This document shows positions 36,673-47,367 of a DNA stretch of 64,000 nt, one piece after another (positions within the stretch are counted from its first letter, which is position 1; the number at the start of each line of letters is the position of its first letter). The DNA lies in assembly GCA_029339505.1 (NCBI GenBank), contig JAQISU010000233.1:4016001-4080000 (forward strand), given 5' to 3'. The position numbers were made by a program, and so were the translations under genes. This stretch comes from Unio delphinus. Its lineage: Eukaryota > Mollusca > Bivalvia > Unionida > Unionidae. A model generated the notes under the pieces. The model was not told where the DNA came from and did no database searches. It saw only the letters and a list, made by a program, of their open reading frames with translations.

Positions 36673-36875
36673 TGGTTGGTTGGTTGTGATGGGTTTAATA
36701 CATTTTTCTGACATGATAGACTATACATGGTGGCCAGTATATCTGGTGTAGGAAGAACCCACCATAAGCTAATCACAATCTTTATTATACATCTATGCTG
36801 CCTAAACCATGTGTGCAGAGGTTCAGGTGTTGGTGATCTGTAAAGGTGAGCTCCTTAAACCACTTGACCAACTAT
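36673..36875 (-). mobile_element. SINE family A, copy 7, strongly diverged
   Basis: The head (AGTTGGTCAAGTGGTTTAAG), the ACTGGCCACCATGTATAG block and the tail TTAAACCCATCACAACC on the minus strand identify it. The middle is much changed. Confidence 0.55.
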
Positions 36876-37610
36876 GATTTCCAATATATGGAGTCAAATC
36901 CAGCTTAAAAGAAATGCTGCCATTGATCACAAACTTGTCAGTATAGTTTAATAATGATGGTTACAAAAGTGTTCTTTAAAGGCAGTGACATGTAATAACA
37001 TTTATTTGTCAACTTGGTTTTCCTTGTTCAAAGGATTGGGTTGTTCCACTTTGTGTATTTTACCTATGCAAATTAACTTAATAGGCACTCCCACAGGAAT
37101 GTTCAAAGAACTTTACATCAGCTTAGCTATTCTTTCTAAATTAAGTAATGGTGGTTGCTTATCTCTGACCATGCCTTACCTTTTACTTGATGCAAAGATA
37201 ATTAGCTATATAAACTGCCCCAAGGATAGTTTTACATGGACTCTGAGCAGGACTTTGTACTGTTTATACAGGTTACGTATACTATTTGCAGCTATGGTTT
37301 TCAAGTAATGTCTTTTGTTTTTTTCTCTTATGATTATTGAAAATCGTGTTTTCAAAACAATTACCATGTTGGATGGGATTTAGAGTCAACATTCATGTTT
37401 TTAGCCTGACACGTCAATTTATGGCAGGTACGAGTTAGGCTTGTATATAGGCTACAGTTGCACAGTGGATATTGTATGGCTAATAAAGATCAAGGTTTGT
37501 GAACATTATGTTTCCTGTAGTAGTTTTATATTCTTTGATTTGGAAATAAAGTATTGTATAGAATAAAGCCATTTTATTGACATTGGTTTGTTACAAGTTA
37601 TGCCTAGAAG

Positions 37611-38305
37611 TAGTGATGGGAATCGGTCAGAAATTCATAATCAATAATCCGTTCCCCTTATCCAACTGATCATCGATTATAATCAGTTACTAAGAGCAAA
37701 TTTTAATTTTTGTTAAACAGTTATATCTTTGATCAAGAGTTCAATATGTTGATAAATGTACAGGAGTAATCTCTTTTAATGACATGTATACTTTAACCTG
37801 ACAATAACATTACATTATGTGTTACTTTTGTTCTACAACTTTGTTAAATGAATGCAACTTTTTGTGGCTGATCAGTCATATGTAACTAAAATACTGCTAC
37901 AATCCGCTGAAATTCTTAGTTCACATGTGATGTGTCTATAATTTAGAACGACATGTTTTTCTTGTTTTTATCATTGTTTATAAATACTACAAAAGATGTT
38001 GCAATTTGACTGAAACAAATCAACAAAATGTGTTAAAATGTATTAACTCCACAATTTAACAAGTTGACCATGTAATAATGACAATATGTTCCGAATTATG
38101 AATCATAAGGTTTCATATTTGTAGTTGTGAAGGGAATTAATAAATTTCAGGTCAGCTTAAGTGGCTTGGAGTTTTAATAACCTTTGTGCTTTGCTTACAC
38201 CTAAAAGCTAGTCTTCCTTTACACACAATCGATTATGGAGTTCACAATCGATTATCTACATAACCAACTGATGATCGATTATAATTAATAATCCAAACAA
38301 CACTG
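37611..38305. mobile_element. hAT element, 695 bp, with perfect 8-bp target duplication
   Basis: It is flanked by CCTAGAAG on both sides (37603-37610 and 38306-38313). The left end is TAGTGATGGGAATCGG; the right end on the minus strand is CAGTGTTGTTTGGATT. The ends are short, imperfect inverted repeats as often found in hAT elements. The motif ATCGATTAT occurs at 37672, 38228, 38247 and 38274, and CCAACTGATSATCGATTATA appears near both ends, so these may be transposase binding sites. There is no coding frame. Confidence 0.85.
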
Positions 38306-38608
38306 CCTAGAAGTTGCGAATACTTTGATGCTAACAGCCAGCAGACATGTGGTTTGTTGCATGTCACTAGGATACACAGTATTATGTAATATTCTATTAA
38401 TTACACCTGGAAGAGATGACCTTTGTTGTAATAGATTTCATGTACTTCCTGCACTTTCTTGTTCTGTTGTATTCTATTTAGCATTAAGGAACTGGTATTA
38501 GAACATGCAATCTAAAAACGGCCACTTCATTGCCTTTAGGGCATCACAATCCAATTTTCAGAGGTTTCAGATAATTACAATTGATTTGGGTTTTAAATGG
38601 TATTCATG

Positions 38609-38616
38609 TGACGTCA
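38609..38616 (+). promoter_or_regulatory. CRE palindrome upstream of the THAP frame
   Basis: TGACGTCA lies 96 bases before the ATG at 38712, followed by CCATATTGGATTACAA. It may be a promoter of the THAP gene or of a mobile element carrying it. Confidence 0.35.
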
Positions 38617-38711
38617 TCAGTTTTGGCATGCACCATATTGGATTACAATGCTATGTGTATGGCAATGCTACTACTGCGTTTCTTTCATGTTGTAAGTATG
38701 GTTTAGCAACA

Positions 38712-38945
38712 ATGGTAAACTTTTGTGCCATGTTCAGGTGTGGAAATTGTGCTGACCGTGAGAAAGACTTGTCATACTTTAGAATTCCAACAGTATGGCA
38801 GAAACATTTCGAACAGACACTACAGCTGTCGGAAGAAATACAGCACATGTGGCTTTCAAATATTGGACATTCGAACATAAAGATTTGCAATTTTCTGTTC
38901 ACAAGTGTATGTTCAGAAAATTTTGTGAGGGGTAGGTTGACATGA
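38712..38945 (+). CDS. THAP-domain protein fragment, likely degenerate
   Basis: From the ATG at 38712 the frame encodes a THAP (C2CH zinc) DNA-binding domain: Cys5 and Cys10 of the first pair, Pro26, Trp47 (HMWLSN) and the VCSENF end with Cys67. The last zinc ligand, normally His in VC.(D/E)HF, is Asn70 here, so zinc binding is probably lost. THAP domains occur both in host regulators and in P-element and other transposase-related genes. The open frame also extends upstream to 38505 but that part looks non-coding. A GT donor at 38932 (GAGGG, GTAGGT) suggests this is exon 1 of a formerly spliced gene; no second exon was found nearby. It is in the same sense as the host gene. Confidence 0.6.
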   Translation: MVNFCAMFRCGNCADREKDLSYFRIPTVWQKHFEQTLQLSEEIQHMWLSNIGHSNIKICNFLFTSVCSENFVRGRLT

Positions 38946-39030
38946 ACTTTGGAAATGTTTGTTATTCATACAGTAATATATCAAGAGAGCAGTTCAACCC
39001 CATTCCCTTTCATTTCCTTTGTTCTCATTG

Positions 39031-40139
39031 TCAACCATATAATATTATCATCAGGTCTATGAAGAAGCCAGTCTGAAATGTGACCATGTTTATGGGTAGG
39101 TTGGTTAAATGACTGTTTAAGGTTGAAACATAAATGGAATCAAGATGTTTTGATGTGTATGGGTTTCCAGGACAGTCCAAGTGAAAGTTTAAATCTCCAA
39201 GAATAACCAGGTTGCCACCTATTGAATTTCCATACTCCAGGAGATTTGGAAACTGCGCCAAAAATAAAGATTTAGTTCGCTTGTATTTTCTACTAGAAGG
39301 AGGGCGGTAGAGCAGAAAAATGGACTGACCTTTGTTCCAGTGTGAGTGTTGTTTGGACTACTTTAAATGATGTGTAGCAGAAATTGAAGGTTGTGTTGTG
39401 TTTAAGGCATTTTCTCATGGATTTCTTTGTGATGACAGCAATTCCACCTCCGCAAGAGTGGTGGGGGAACGACTTGATGGAGTAACTGGTTGGTGTTAGA
39501 TCTATGTACTTTTCTCATTGCCTGGTGTTTTTAGCCATGTTTCTGCCAGGAAGAAGACATTGATATTCTGATTGTTGATATAATTAACTATTTCTTTGTG
39601 CTTTTCCGGTGGTCCTACTGATTGGGTATTGAATAATGCAATACACAGTGGTATCTCTGGGATAGTTGATACAAAGGTTGATGATTTAATAGGGATTTGC
39701 ACCAGGTTATCTAAATTAACAGCTGAATTATTAGATTGTTTAGCCGGAAAGGGCTAAAGGGAGATAACTGGAATTCTTCCTGTTTTACGCTAGCCAGCAT
39801 TGAGATGTTTTTTGTGTGCTTCCATTTACATGTAAGTAATGACGAATGTAGTCCCAGTTTGTTTAGTCTTGAGTACAATGTAGTATGGATAGCCAAGGAG
39901 TAGCCATTTAAAGCAATTAATGAGGGTCTATTATAACAAAAACGGGTTGATTGGCAATTGTGTGATTGCGGTTTATGCAAGAACAAAGGATGTTGTAGTA
40001 GTGGGTTAAGACGGCTGAGAAAAATTATGTGTTCTCGTTTCCAAAACAAGGAGACGCAGAAACAAATATGAACTGAGCAGTCAATGCATGATGAAACACA
40101 ATAATGTAAACGAAGATAGACGAGAAGCATATATATCAA
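39031..40139 (-). mobile_element. LINE fragment with endonuclease domain (CR1/jockey-like), broken
   Basis: Read on the minus strand, three segments of an apurinic-type endonuclease follow each other in the right order. First comes FNTQSVGPPEKHKEIVNYI and FLAETWL (39502-39702). Then HSCGGGIAVITKKSMRKCL and NFCYTSFKVVQ (about 39300-39465). Last comes VILGDLNFHLDCP and the FQTGFFIDLMI block (39031-39261). They correspond to the N..S motif, the ETW metal site region, the GGG(I/V)A region and GDfN. Frameshifts and stops separate them. A 142-codon frame at 39711-40139 may be the leader of the same ORF. The reverse transcriptase is missing, which is unusual, since LINEs mostly lose the 5' side. Confidence 0.75.
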
Positions 40140-40213
40140 TGATCATGAAAAACAGCACAGAAACGGAACAGCTGCTTCAAGCCAGTTAAGCAATAGCAGC
40201 CATCATTCCAGAA

Positions 40214-40214
<1 letters not shown>

Positions 40215-40279
<65 letters not shown>

Positions 40280-40307
40280 CATACATACATACATACACAA
40301 ACACACA
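40215..40307. repeat. (TA)n-(CATA)n-(CA)n compound microsatellite
   Basis: It runs from a long TA tract to CATA units and a CA tract that leads straight into the terminal repeat of the Tigger element at 40308. Confidence 0.9.
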
Positions 40308-41140
40308 CACCACTCCCTCGATAACTCGCGCCCTGATAACTCGCGAACCCGCTTATAACGCGGTGTCTGGTGTGGATCCCGTTTTTTTTAAAAGAAAATA
40401 TTTTTTAAAAATTAAGAAAATCGTGATCAGAACTGGTGAATGAAACCTTGATATATCGCCCGTTTTATCGTCGAAAATGACAGTTAGTGCCCGAAAAGTT
40501 AGAATCAACATCGTGAAATTTTCAGGTTTTAATAAGGAATCACATATCTTGTTAGATTTTATTGGAAAAAATATTTTCTCAGTTCACTGTAAATAATAAT
40601 ACTGTATATGTATACGGCGAAACAGCGATCAATGAATTATAGTAAATGCTAACAGGTGGCAACACTTAATGAAATGAACACTAATTAAATATGTCTTGTC
40701 AGGGAAATTAGTGTTTTAATGTTTTCATTGTGTTGCAGTGTAAGCAGTATAATCGTTGCATGTTCTCTTCTATTCAAACATGAAAAGAGTCAGTTGACCA
40801 TCACATCGATGCCCGCAAGCACATCTGTGAGAACCTAATTAAGTGCAGGCTGCGTTTTGATCGACGACTTGGGGAAGTGTTTGTTGCATTGTAAAACTCA
40901 ATTAAAATAGACCTGCTTTGTTTTTTTTAAGGCGGTCTTTTGTATCAAATCAGGTAAAAGACGTACAATACAAAAGTTCAAAGGAATGCAAATCCTACAT
41001 GCATAAACTCTTGTGGTCAGTATCGTGTCTCAAAATCAATCTAGTTGGACCAATCGAACATGGTTTCAAATAGAATATACTTATTGTCATTAAAGTATAT
41101 ATTAATCAGTAATTTATCCTAATCATTTGTAAATGTGATC

Positions 41141-41695
41141 ATGGAGAGCAAGGGAATCAAGCGAAAGGCGTACTCGGTGAATGAAAGGCTTACTGTCATA
41201 GAGAGGGTTTGTAATGGTGAATCAAGATCAAAAGTTTGTAGTGAACTTAAACTTGCCGAGTCGACACTCAGAGGATGGCTCAAGGATGAGCTGAAATTTC
41301 GGGATTATTTGCATGAAATTGATTCTGATGATGGATTTAAACGGAAATGGGCACGCACTGCAAACAACACAGAATTAGATGATGCTGTGTACACTTGGTT
41401 CACACAGCAACAAGGTGTTCCAATTTCGGGAACAATTCTCAAGGCCCAGGCAGAGAAAATGGCAAAAACTATGGATACTGATTCAGATTTTTTGGCAAGC
41501 CATGGATGGCTTTGGAGATTCCAGCGCCGACATGGAATAAAACAAAATTCGTTGTCGGGAGAGATACGCTCAGCAAATCAGGCGGCCGCATCTAGTTATC
41601 CCAACCAACTTCGAGAGATACTGACCCGTGATGGATATACAGACGATCAAGTTTATAATTGTGATGAGGCTGGTCTATGCTATCGGATGATTTAA
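41141..41695 (+). CDS. Tigger/pogo transposase, N-terminal part, truncated
   Basis: The ATG at 41141 starts a 184-codon frame (MESKGIKRKAYSVNERL). Residues about 8-55 form a pipsqueak/CENP-B N-type helix-turn-helix (LTVIERVCNGESRSKVC, ESTLRGWLK). Residues about 70-135 form the second, CENP-B/Tc5-type DNA-binding domain (AVYTWFTQQQG, PISGTILKAQAEKMA, ASHGWLWRFQRRHGI). The frame then reaches the first catalytic Asp of the DDE domain (VYNCDEAGL, near residue 177) and ends at once with CYRMI and a stop. Full-length relatives are about 450-550 residues, so most of the DDE domain is deleted. It may still bind the element ends but cannot catalyse transposition. No stop or frameshift interrupts the remaining part, which argues for a young copy. 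It is in the same sense as the host gene. Confidence 0.9.
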   Translation: MESKGIKRKAYSVNERLTVIERVCNGESRSKVCSELKLAESTLRGWLKDELKFRDYLHEIDSDDGFKRKWARTANNTELDDAVYTWFTQQQGVPISGTILKAQAEKMAKTMDTDSDFLASHGWLWRFQRRHGIKQNSLSGEIRSANQAAASSYPNQLREILTRDGYTDDQVYNCDEAGLCYRMI

Positions 41696-41802
41696 ATATT
41701 TTTTTTAATAATTTTTTTTTACATGTCTGATGTTTAGACCCATTAAATTCATGGTTGGTAATGGTTTATCTTTGTAATTTTTTTTTTTACATTTTACTCT
41801 AT

Positions 41803-41855
41803 CTACCTATCTATCTAATCAATCAATCTATCTATCTATTTATCTATCTAGTGAT
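41803..41855. repeat. (CTAT)n microsatellite inside the Tigger element
   Basis: An imperfect CTAT/ATCA tract behind the transposase remnant. The opposite-strand copy has a shorter pure GATA tract at 63917-63936, at the matching position. Confidence 0.85.
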
Positions 41856-42266
41856 AGCAGAATTTTATTTTTTAGTGCAACACAAGTTTCATCGTTGTCG
41901 TTTTTCGATATGAATGTTATCTTTTTTGATAAAATAAATCTCAATTAATTTTGAACAAACAATAAAACTAGAATGTATCCAAATCAACACAAAAAGCAGT
42001 GACGTAATACACAATGTGTTTAGTGATACACATGTTAAGAGTACTGATACCTCGTGGAATGATGTTTGTTTTTACGATCTTTTCAAGGTATTTTATCCAG
42101 AAATTAAAGGTAATTTATAAAGAAAAACGAACAACACCTTTATAAAGAAATATTTATTCACAGTTATTTTCAGCACGATTATAAAACAAGTATTTAACAA
42201 TGCACCCCCCCTCCTTTTCGCCTGTCTCTGTCGATCTCCCATCTCTTTATTATTTTTTTAATAGGT

Positions 42267-42340
42267 CCCTCGGTAACTCGCGCCCTCGCTTATAGTGCGG
42301 TCGATGTTTTTGGACCCCATTGTGTGCGAGTTATCGAGGG
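42267..42340 (+). repeat. Hairpin within the 3' end of the Tigger element
   Basis: CCCTCGGTAACTCGC at 42267-42281 pairs with GCGAGTTATCGAGGG at 42326-42340 (14 of 15 positions). The outer arm is part of the terminal inverted repeat. The copy at 63429 lacks the inner arm through a 16-base deletion between CCCTCG repeats. Confidence 0.8.
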
Positions 42341-42347
42341 AGCGGTG

Positions 42348-42381
42348 TGTGTGTGCGTGCGTGCGCGCGCGCGCGCGTGTC
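42348..42381. repeat. (TG)n/(GC)n microsatellite at the 3' tip of the Tigger element
   Basis: The terminal repeat ends GGTG and continues without spacer into TG, GTGC and GC dinucleotides. Confidence 0.9.
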
Positions 42382-43339
42382 CTTTCCCAAACAACGTGGT
42401 GTCCATTTTTTCATATATAATATACACAGCAATTTATCTAACACATCCAGAAATAGATTATAGGTGTGAAGGCTGTTCTGCATATAGCTGTTCTTAACAT
42501 AAATCAGATAATGTATTATATATGGATAATGAATGCATGGGAATAAAACCTCTGTAGTAATCCACTCTGACTTTGGTATTTGATTGGGATCTAAATCATC
42601 TATCAGTCACCATTTACTTAAATATATTTACTTTGATGTGCTATCTAACATGTCCATATATATCTGATTTTCTTTGATTTTCACTGGCTTTGACATTGCT
42701 ATATACTCCAAATCTAATTAGCTACCACTAGTGTCGACTTCTGCTTGTAATCCAATATGGCAGCGTGCTGATGCGTGCACATGAAATTCTGAAATCACTA
42801 AATATGTCAGTTGATAAGAAACTTTTAGTTTTAGTTTGCAGTATTGGGTTTGCATGCAAGAACGTCTTTATTGTACTTTTTTTTATTGTACATTCTAGCT
42901 TTTCATCTACCTGTGTTCATTTCCTGCATGCAGGTAATAAACTCTATTACTGATCACTATCAAGTATGTTTGTTGATCACTGATCCAATTGATAGGGTAC
43001 TGACACTTGTGTTGGGCATATTGGTGTTTATCTGTATTGGTTGTATTTTCTGGCCTTGAGATGAATGGAACTGTACAACCAATGGAGTTCAGATTATACA
43101 CATATTGGTGTTGGTACATTATGTGAAAAGATGGGTAAGTTAATGCTTATCATTAAAAAAATCTAGGTTGTTGCAAGTGTGAGCTGTAATGCTTAGGTTT
43201 TATTCTGTGTATAGTTAGAAGCTTTTTCAACCACAACCACCTGTGAGTTCTATTGCTTATAATTTATTCAGATTGTATTAATTTTCATTCCTCTGAAAGT
43301 GTGGAAGGTATATGGTCAATAGCAATGTCTTGTCTATCG
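42382..43339. other. Intronic stretch with a short reversed copy of the THAP upstream sequence
   Basis: At about 42740-42785 the minus strand reads CATCAGCACGCTGCCATATT and GGATTACAAGCAGAAG, similar to 38616-38660 upstream of the THAP frame. No THAP frame follows. Nothing else is supported. Confidence 0.4.
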
Positions 43340-43510
43340 GTCTGTCCATAATGGAGTGGTTTCTGCCTCATATTTTTTGTTTAATTGCTGACTGCTTTTC
43401 TTTTTTTCTCAAGCCGCATAAGTGCCATACCCATGAATAGAGGTCATAACCTATTTGATTTTGGGGTTACTACAGCGAAGGTCAGGGTCACTGGAGCTGA
43501 ATATTGGATT
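43340..43510 (+). repeat. Single diverged unit of the AGGTCA-bearing repeat
   Basis: It matches the style of 33155-33475: GGTTTCTGCCTCATA, TTGATTTTGGGGTTACT and GAAGGTCAGGGTCACTGG. Confidence 0.4.
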
Positions 43511-43751
43511 TTAATAATAGCAGTCCAGCACATTACCTGCTATCAATAATACATTGCTACTTTTTCTGGCACTAGTTGTTTTTAGTTTTTGCCAGTTAAA
43601 ACAAAAATAACAGTCCCAAAATTGATGCTTTAATCACTTCGTTCATATCGCAAACATGAGAGATTACATGTATGATGTCACAACTAAACTTTGGATGAGC
43701 TCTGGCTTGCAGAAGGAAGATGATCTATATACAGTGGAGCCTTGTGATAAC

Positions 43752-44660
43752 ATGAATTCAGATATAACATGGTTGTGGCATGGCTCCTGAAATTTTGTAT
43801 ATTCATTCACACATGATTTATTGTTTTTCAGAGTACGTGAATTACTGTATTAAGGATTTATTATCATTTTGGGGAAGAGATCATGTATGGAGAAGAGATC
43901 TCCAATGAATTCGAATTTAATATGATCGTGGCATGGTTCCTGAAATTTTAAATATATGTATGTGTATTTTTCTTGTACTGGGAATTTAAAAAAATTTAAG
44001 TATGAGAAATAGTGTGCAAAATGTTTATTATCATTTTGGGGAAGAGTTTGCTTATGAATTTTAACATCATATGATCATGGCATAGCTTCTTAAATTTAAC
44101 ACTTTCACCAGATTCTTGAATTGTTATGCTTTATATCAGTGGCTTGTGATCATTACAGACTCGCTGCATTTAGTTCTGGGATTTTATGTGTATGGTGTTT
44201 GCTTATGAACTCGTAATTAATTGCCTATTTTTTGTATACTTTACCGTTATAAAAATCAAGTTTACAATTTGTATAGGCACAATTCATAAACCCTGGAACA
44301 TAATGAAATGTACACGTGCTTTATGTTTCTTAACATAATTTTCTTTTAATTTTTCCCAATGAATTCTGACACATAACGATCTGTGATAAAAATGCAAATA
44401 GTTTAAATATGTTTGAAATTTTTACAATGGAATTACAGGTGTTATGGATTAGCTAGCTGCGTGCCATGACGGTACTATATCAGATGGTAGTAAGCAGTGT
44501 TAATACTCTGTTCATGCTATATATTGGACATTGAATTCAGACAATGATCTTGGACAAAATTATTGAATATTTTATATCTGTGCAATTTTTCAATGGAATT
44601 ACATGCATTATGGATAACTGCATGCCACGACAGCATGATAATAAATGATGTTGATAACCT
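43752..44660 (+). repeat. Tandem array of about 155-bp units
   Basis: Related unit starts occur at 43752, 43915, 44054, 44215, 44359 and 44531 (ATGAATTC or close variants). In the first three units they are followed by an ATAACATGGTTGTGGCATGG-type block. TTTATTATCATTTTGGGGAA repeats at 43858 and 44024, and CAATGGAATTACA with a GCGTGCCATGAC-like block repeats near 44425 and 44594. Unit length varies from 139 to 172 bases. The first unit starts ACAGTGGAGCCTTGTGATAA, resembling Tigger-type MITE ends. Confidence 0.6.
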
Positions 44661-44888
44661 ATTTATGATATAATGTCAGTCAGGGTATTATCGATCAACA
44701 TGTATTTTTGGAAATAAACATTAAAAATTAGTAAAACTATTTAACGCAAAGTAATAACCTATAAATAAATTATCCGTCCATTATCCTGAACAATTCTTAT
44801 TACTGCATTCCATTTAATATTCGTCCAGTAATACCCAGTGATTACACGTATATATGCCAGTGCAGTGTTTTCTGAAAACTATTAAAAT

Positions 44889-44979
44889 ACTGTAAAACCC
44901 CACATTAATATGACTTCGCTATTAATCCAATCCAGTGTTTTTTTACCGCTATAGTCGTGTTATAGTGGGGTTCCGCTTT
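44889..44979. mobile_element. Small palindromic Tigger-like MITE
   Basis: TACTGTAAAACCCCACATTA on the left and TTATAGTGGGGTTCCGC on the right are imperfect inverted repeats, with inner GACTTCGCTAT and ATAGTCG also pairing. Element length is about 90 bases. Confidence 0.6.
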
Positions 44980-45581
44980 GTCAGCTTAAGCCATTGGATA
45001 ATGCAGTGCTAATTTTATACCCCATGTTGATGATGGGTATATGCTATCATACAGGTTAGAGGATTTTTAATTTGTACTCTATGGAGATTTGAACCCAGAT
45101 CTGCTGGCAAATGGCACCCATTCCCTTGCCTGCACACACAAGCCCATATTCCCTCATGACCATTGGTATATCCAATTGTGATCTGCCCATGTGCAATAAT
45201 ATGCATATTTTGGATCTGCATGCTTTAAACCCTTGAACTATGACTACTACTCTAAGCATCCCCTTGTAAATAGCTCCTGAACCCCACTGACATGTATATG
45301 CAGTATCGATAGCCTAGTTTACTACTCCATTGTCGCTTATGTGTGTAAAGTTAAGCAGTACTCGAAACCCCAGTGTCGCTTACGTGTGCAAAATACACAT
45401 ATATTAACTAAACATTAATTGGTTGAAAGTACTGAAGTGTACATATTTTTGATGATCATATCCAATGAGCGGATTGTTTACTCAACATTTTGATACAAGT
45501 TTGAAAGCTGAGAGGTTAAATTTAGACGCTGTAATGGATTTTCATTGTCTTATGAAACGTATGGGTTTGAGATAAACAAAG

Positions 45582-46541
45582 ATGGATTACTATTCAGACA
45601 TGAGCAACTTTAAAGGGTTCAGTGCAAGCAATATCAAAGAGTTTAATGGATCATTCTTAGAAAATGGATCAGATATTGATGTTAGTCCCATTTCAACACC
45701 AGATGCAACTTGTTTTTAATCTGATGACAAGGCGGACATAACCCCACTTGCACAATGAAGTGATGACCTCAACGTGTTCAAGATCAATGATTTTGGTTCT
45801 CATGTTCATCAATTGACCACTAAGCAATGAGAAAGATTTTTTTCTCAAAGTTTTTTTCTGAATGTTTGGTGGAAATGTTTGTGAAAGAAACCAAACGATT
45901 TTGCCAAGAAAATAGGGGACCAAAAAAGCATGACATGCAATTAGTATGAAATCAGCATCATGGAGATGTGGGAATATCTTGGAATATATATCGTCATTTA
46001 TGTGTGAATAATGACTGTTCTGAGCGGTAAGACTCTGAACATTGTAATAAGAGTGTGGATTTCATTCACATTTTTATATGTATAAATGTAAATATTGGAT
46101 TTATTTTTTTAAGTTCGATCTGAACCAAACACTGGATGTGAACATTGCCAAGTAAATTTATGTACAAATTATTTCAAGCCATATCACATACTAAATTTTC
46201 TTGGTTTATTTTAATGGAATTAAGTGCTGATGATGTGATATTCCTAACAATGTTGCACTTAATTTTGTAAATAGTGTATAAATAAATTGTGAAAGACTTG
46301 GATAAATTGGGGAAAAAAAATACATAACTGTGAAGACAAATTCATTTGGAATAATTGCTGAAAATTTCATGGATTACTATTGGATACAAGAAGAGAAATT
46401 AAAGCAAGTGTGAATGCATGTGCATGATGTTTACAAATTGTTCAAACAAGTAAAACACTGGGGCAAAACCAGCTAGACACAACTTAGTTTTGCTAGGGCA
46501 CAGTAGCAGAGTTACTGATAAGTGTGTTGGGGCTGAATGAG
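45582..46541 (+). mobile_element. piggyBac remnant, copy 2, with transposase fragments
   Basis: From ATG 45582 a broken frame encodes an acidic N-terminal part (ENGSDIDVSPISTPDA). After stops it gives KKPNDFAKKIGDQKSMT and MEMWEYLGIYIVIYV, which correspond to the conserved FF..E/TN.yA and E(M/L)w.yiGi..mG regions just before the catalytic domain of piggyBac transposases. From 46265 on it matches the 3' part of copy 1 (26494-26772) and ends GGGGCTGAATGAG followed by TTAA at 46542-46545. At least six stops or shifts: it is dead. The left terminus was not found. Confidence 0.7.
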
Positions 46542-46545
46542 TTAA

Positions 46546-46840
46546 TGATGCATTTCCACTCATTATTCATTAATGAGTATGAAAATAATGATAAAAAGTA
46601 TAAATTGTCCAGTTTTCGAAATGAATTGAACATGATACACAATTTTATGGCAGTCCTTTTTGCTTTCTATTTAAAGGGAAAATATGTGGATTACCATGTG
46701 ATATAAATAAAATATATGTATAGTATATATGCTGTATTAATGGTATGCCATTTGCATACATTTTCAAGAAAAGGAAACTGCATGCCTCGTTTTCTTTGAA
46801 TGAAACATTTATATATCTCATAGTATACAGCATACATATT

Positions 46841-46898
<58 letters not shown>

Positions 46899-47367
46899 GA
46901 GACATACACACACATTATGCAGAAGGTGATGCAAGTCGTTGCCATATTTTATCATTGAACTTACATTTCCTTTGTTTATGAAAGATTGTATGCATAAACA
47001 GCTGGAGACAGAATTGTTAAATGTTACTTTACTCATCAAAGTCAAACGATACAACTTATTGTGGTTCCTTAGTAGAACCTTATTGGGTTGTTTATTTTAA
47101 TGTGGGTGGGTGTATTGGTTTTGAAGTGCTTTAATTGCATGTCATTTTATAAATACTTTATAAATTGTCATGTAACTACTGCAGTAAATTTCACTGTTAA
47201 ACAGTGTTTTATTAAATAAAACACATGCAAAGCTGTACACCCCTCTCCCCCCACCTGCCATCATTTCAATCAATAGTATTCATTTTTCTATTGCAGTTGA
47301 CTGTTTCTGCAGAGTCCTTTTTTCATTTATCAGTATCTCCATCAGCCATTTTGTTAGATCTTGTTGC
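46546..47367. other. Intronic stretch with a GA microsatellite
   Basis: Apart from (GA)n at 46845-46902 nothing is recognised. Confidence 0.45.
46845..46902. repeat. (GA)n microsatellite
   Basis: 29 GA units with one GG interruption, followed by (CA)n. Confidence 0.95.

Larger units (their letters stand above)
40308..42347 (+). mobile_element. Tigger/pogo element, copy 1, about 2.04 kb
   Basis: The left end CACCACTCCCTCGATAACTC and the right end GAGTTATCGAGGGAGCGGTG are inverted repeats of about 21 bp with few mismatches. It encodes a CENP-B-like transposase truncated before the catalytic core (41141-41695). The 3' third is almost identical to the opposite-strand copy at 63429-64000. The TA target duplication cannot be judged because CA/TG microsatellites border both ends. 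Between about 41697 and 41735 a T-rich junction marks the deletion that removed the rest of the transposase. Confidence 0.85.

Noticed and set aside
46645..47054. Ser-Leu repeat frames on the minus strand
   Set aside because: They are translations of the GA microsatellite.
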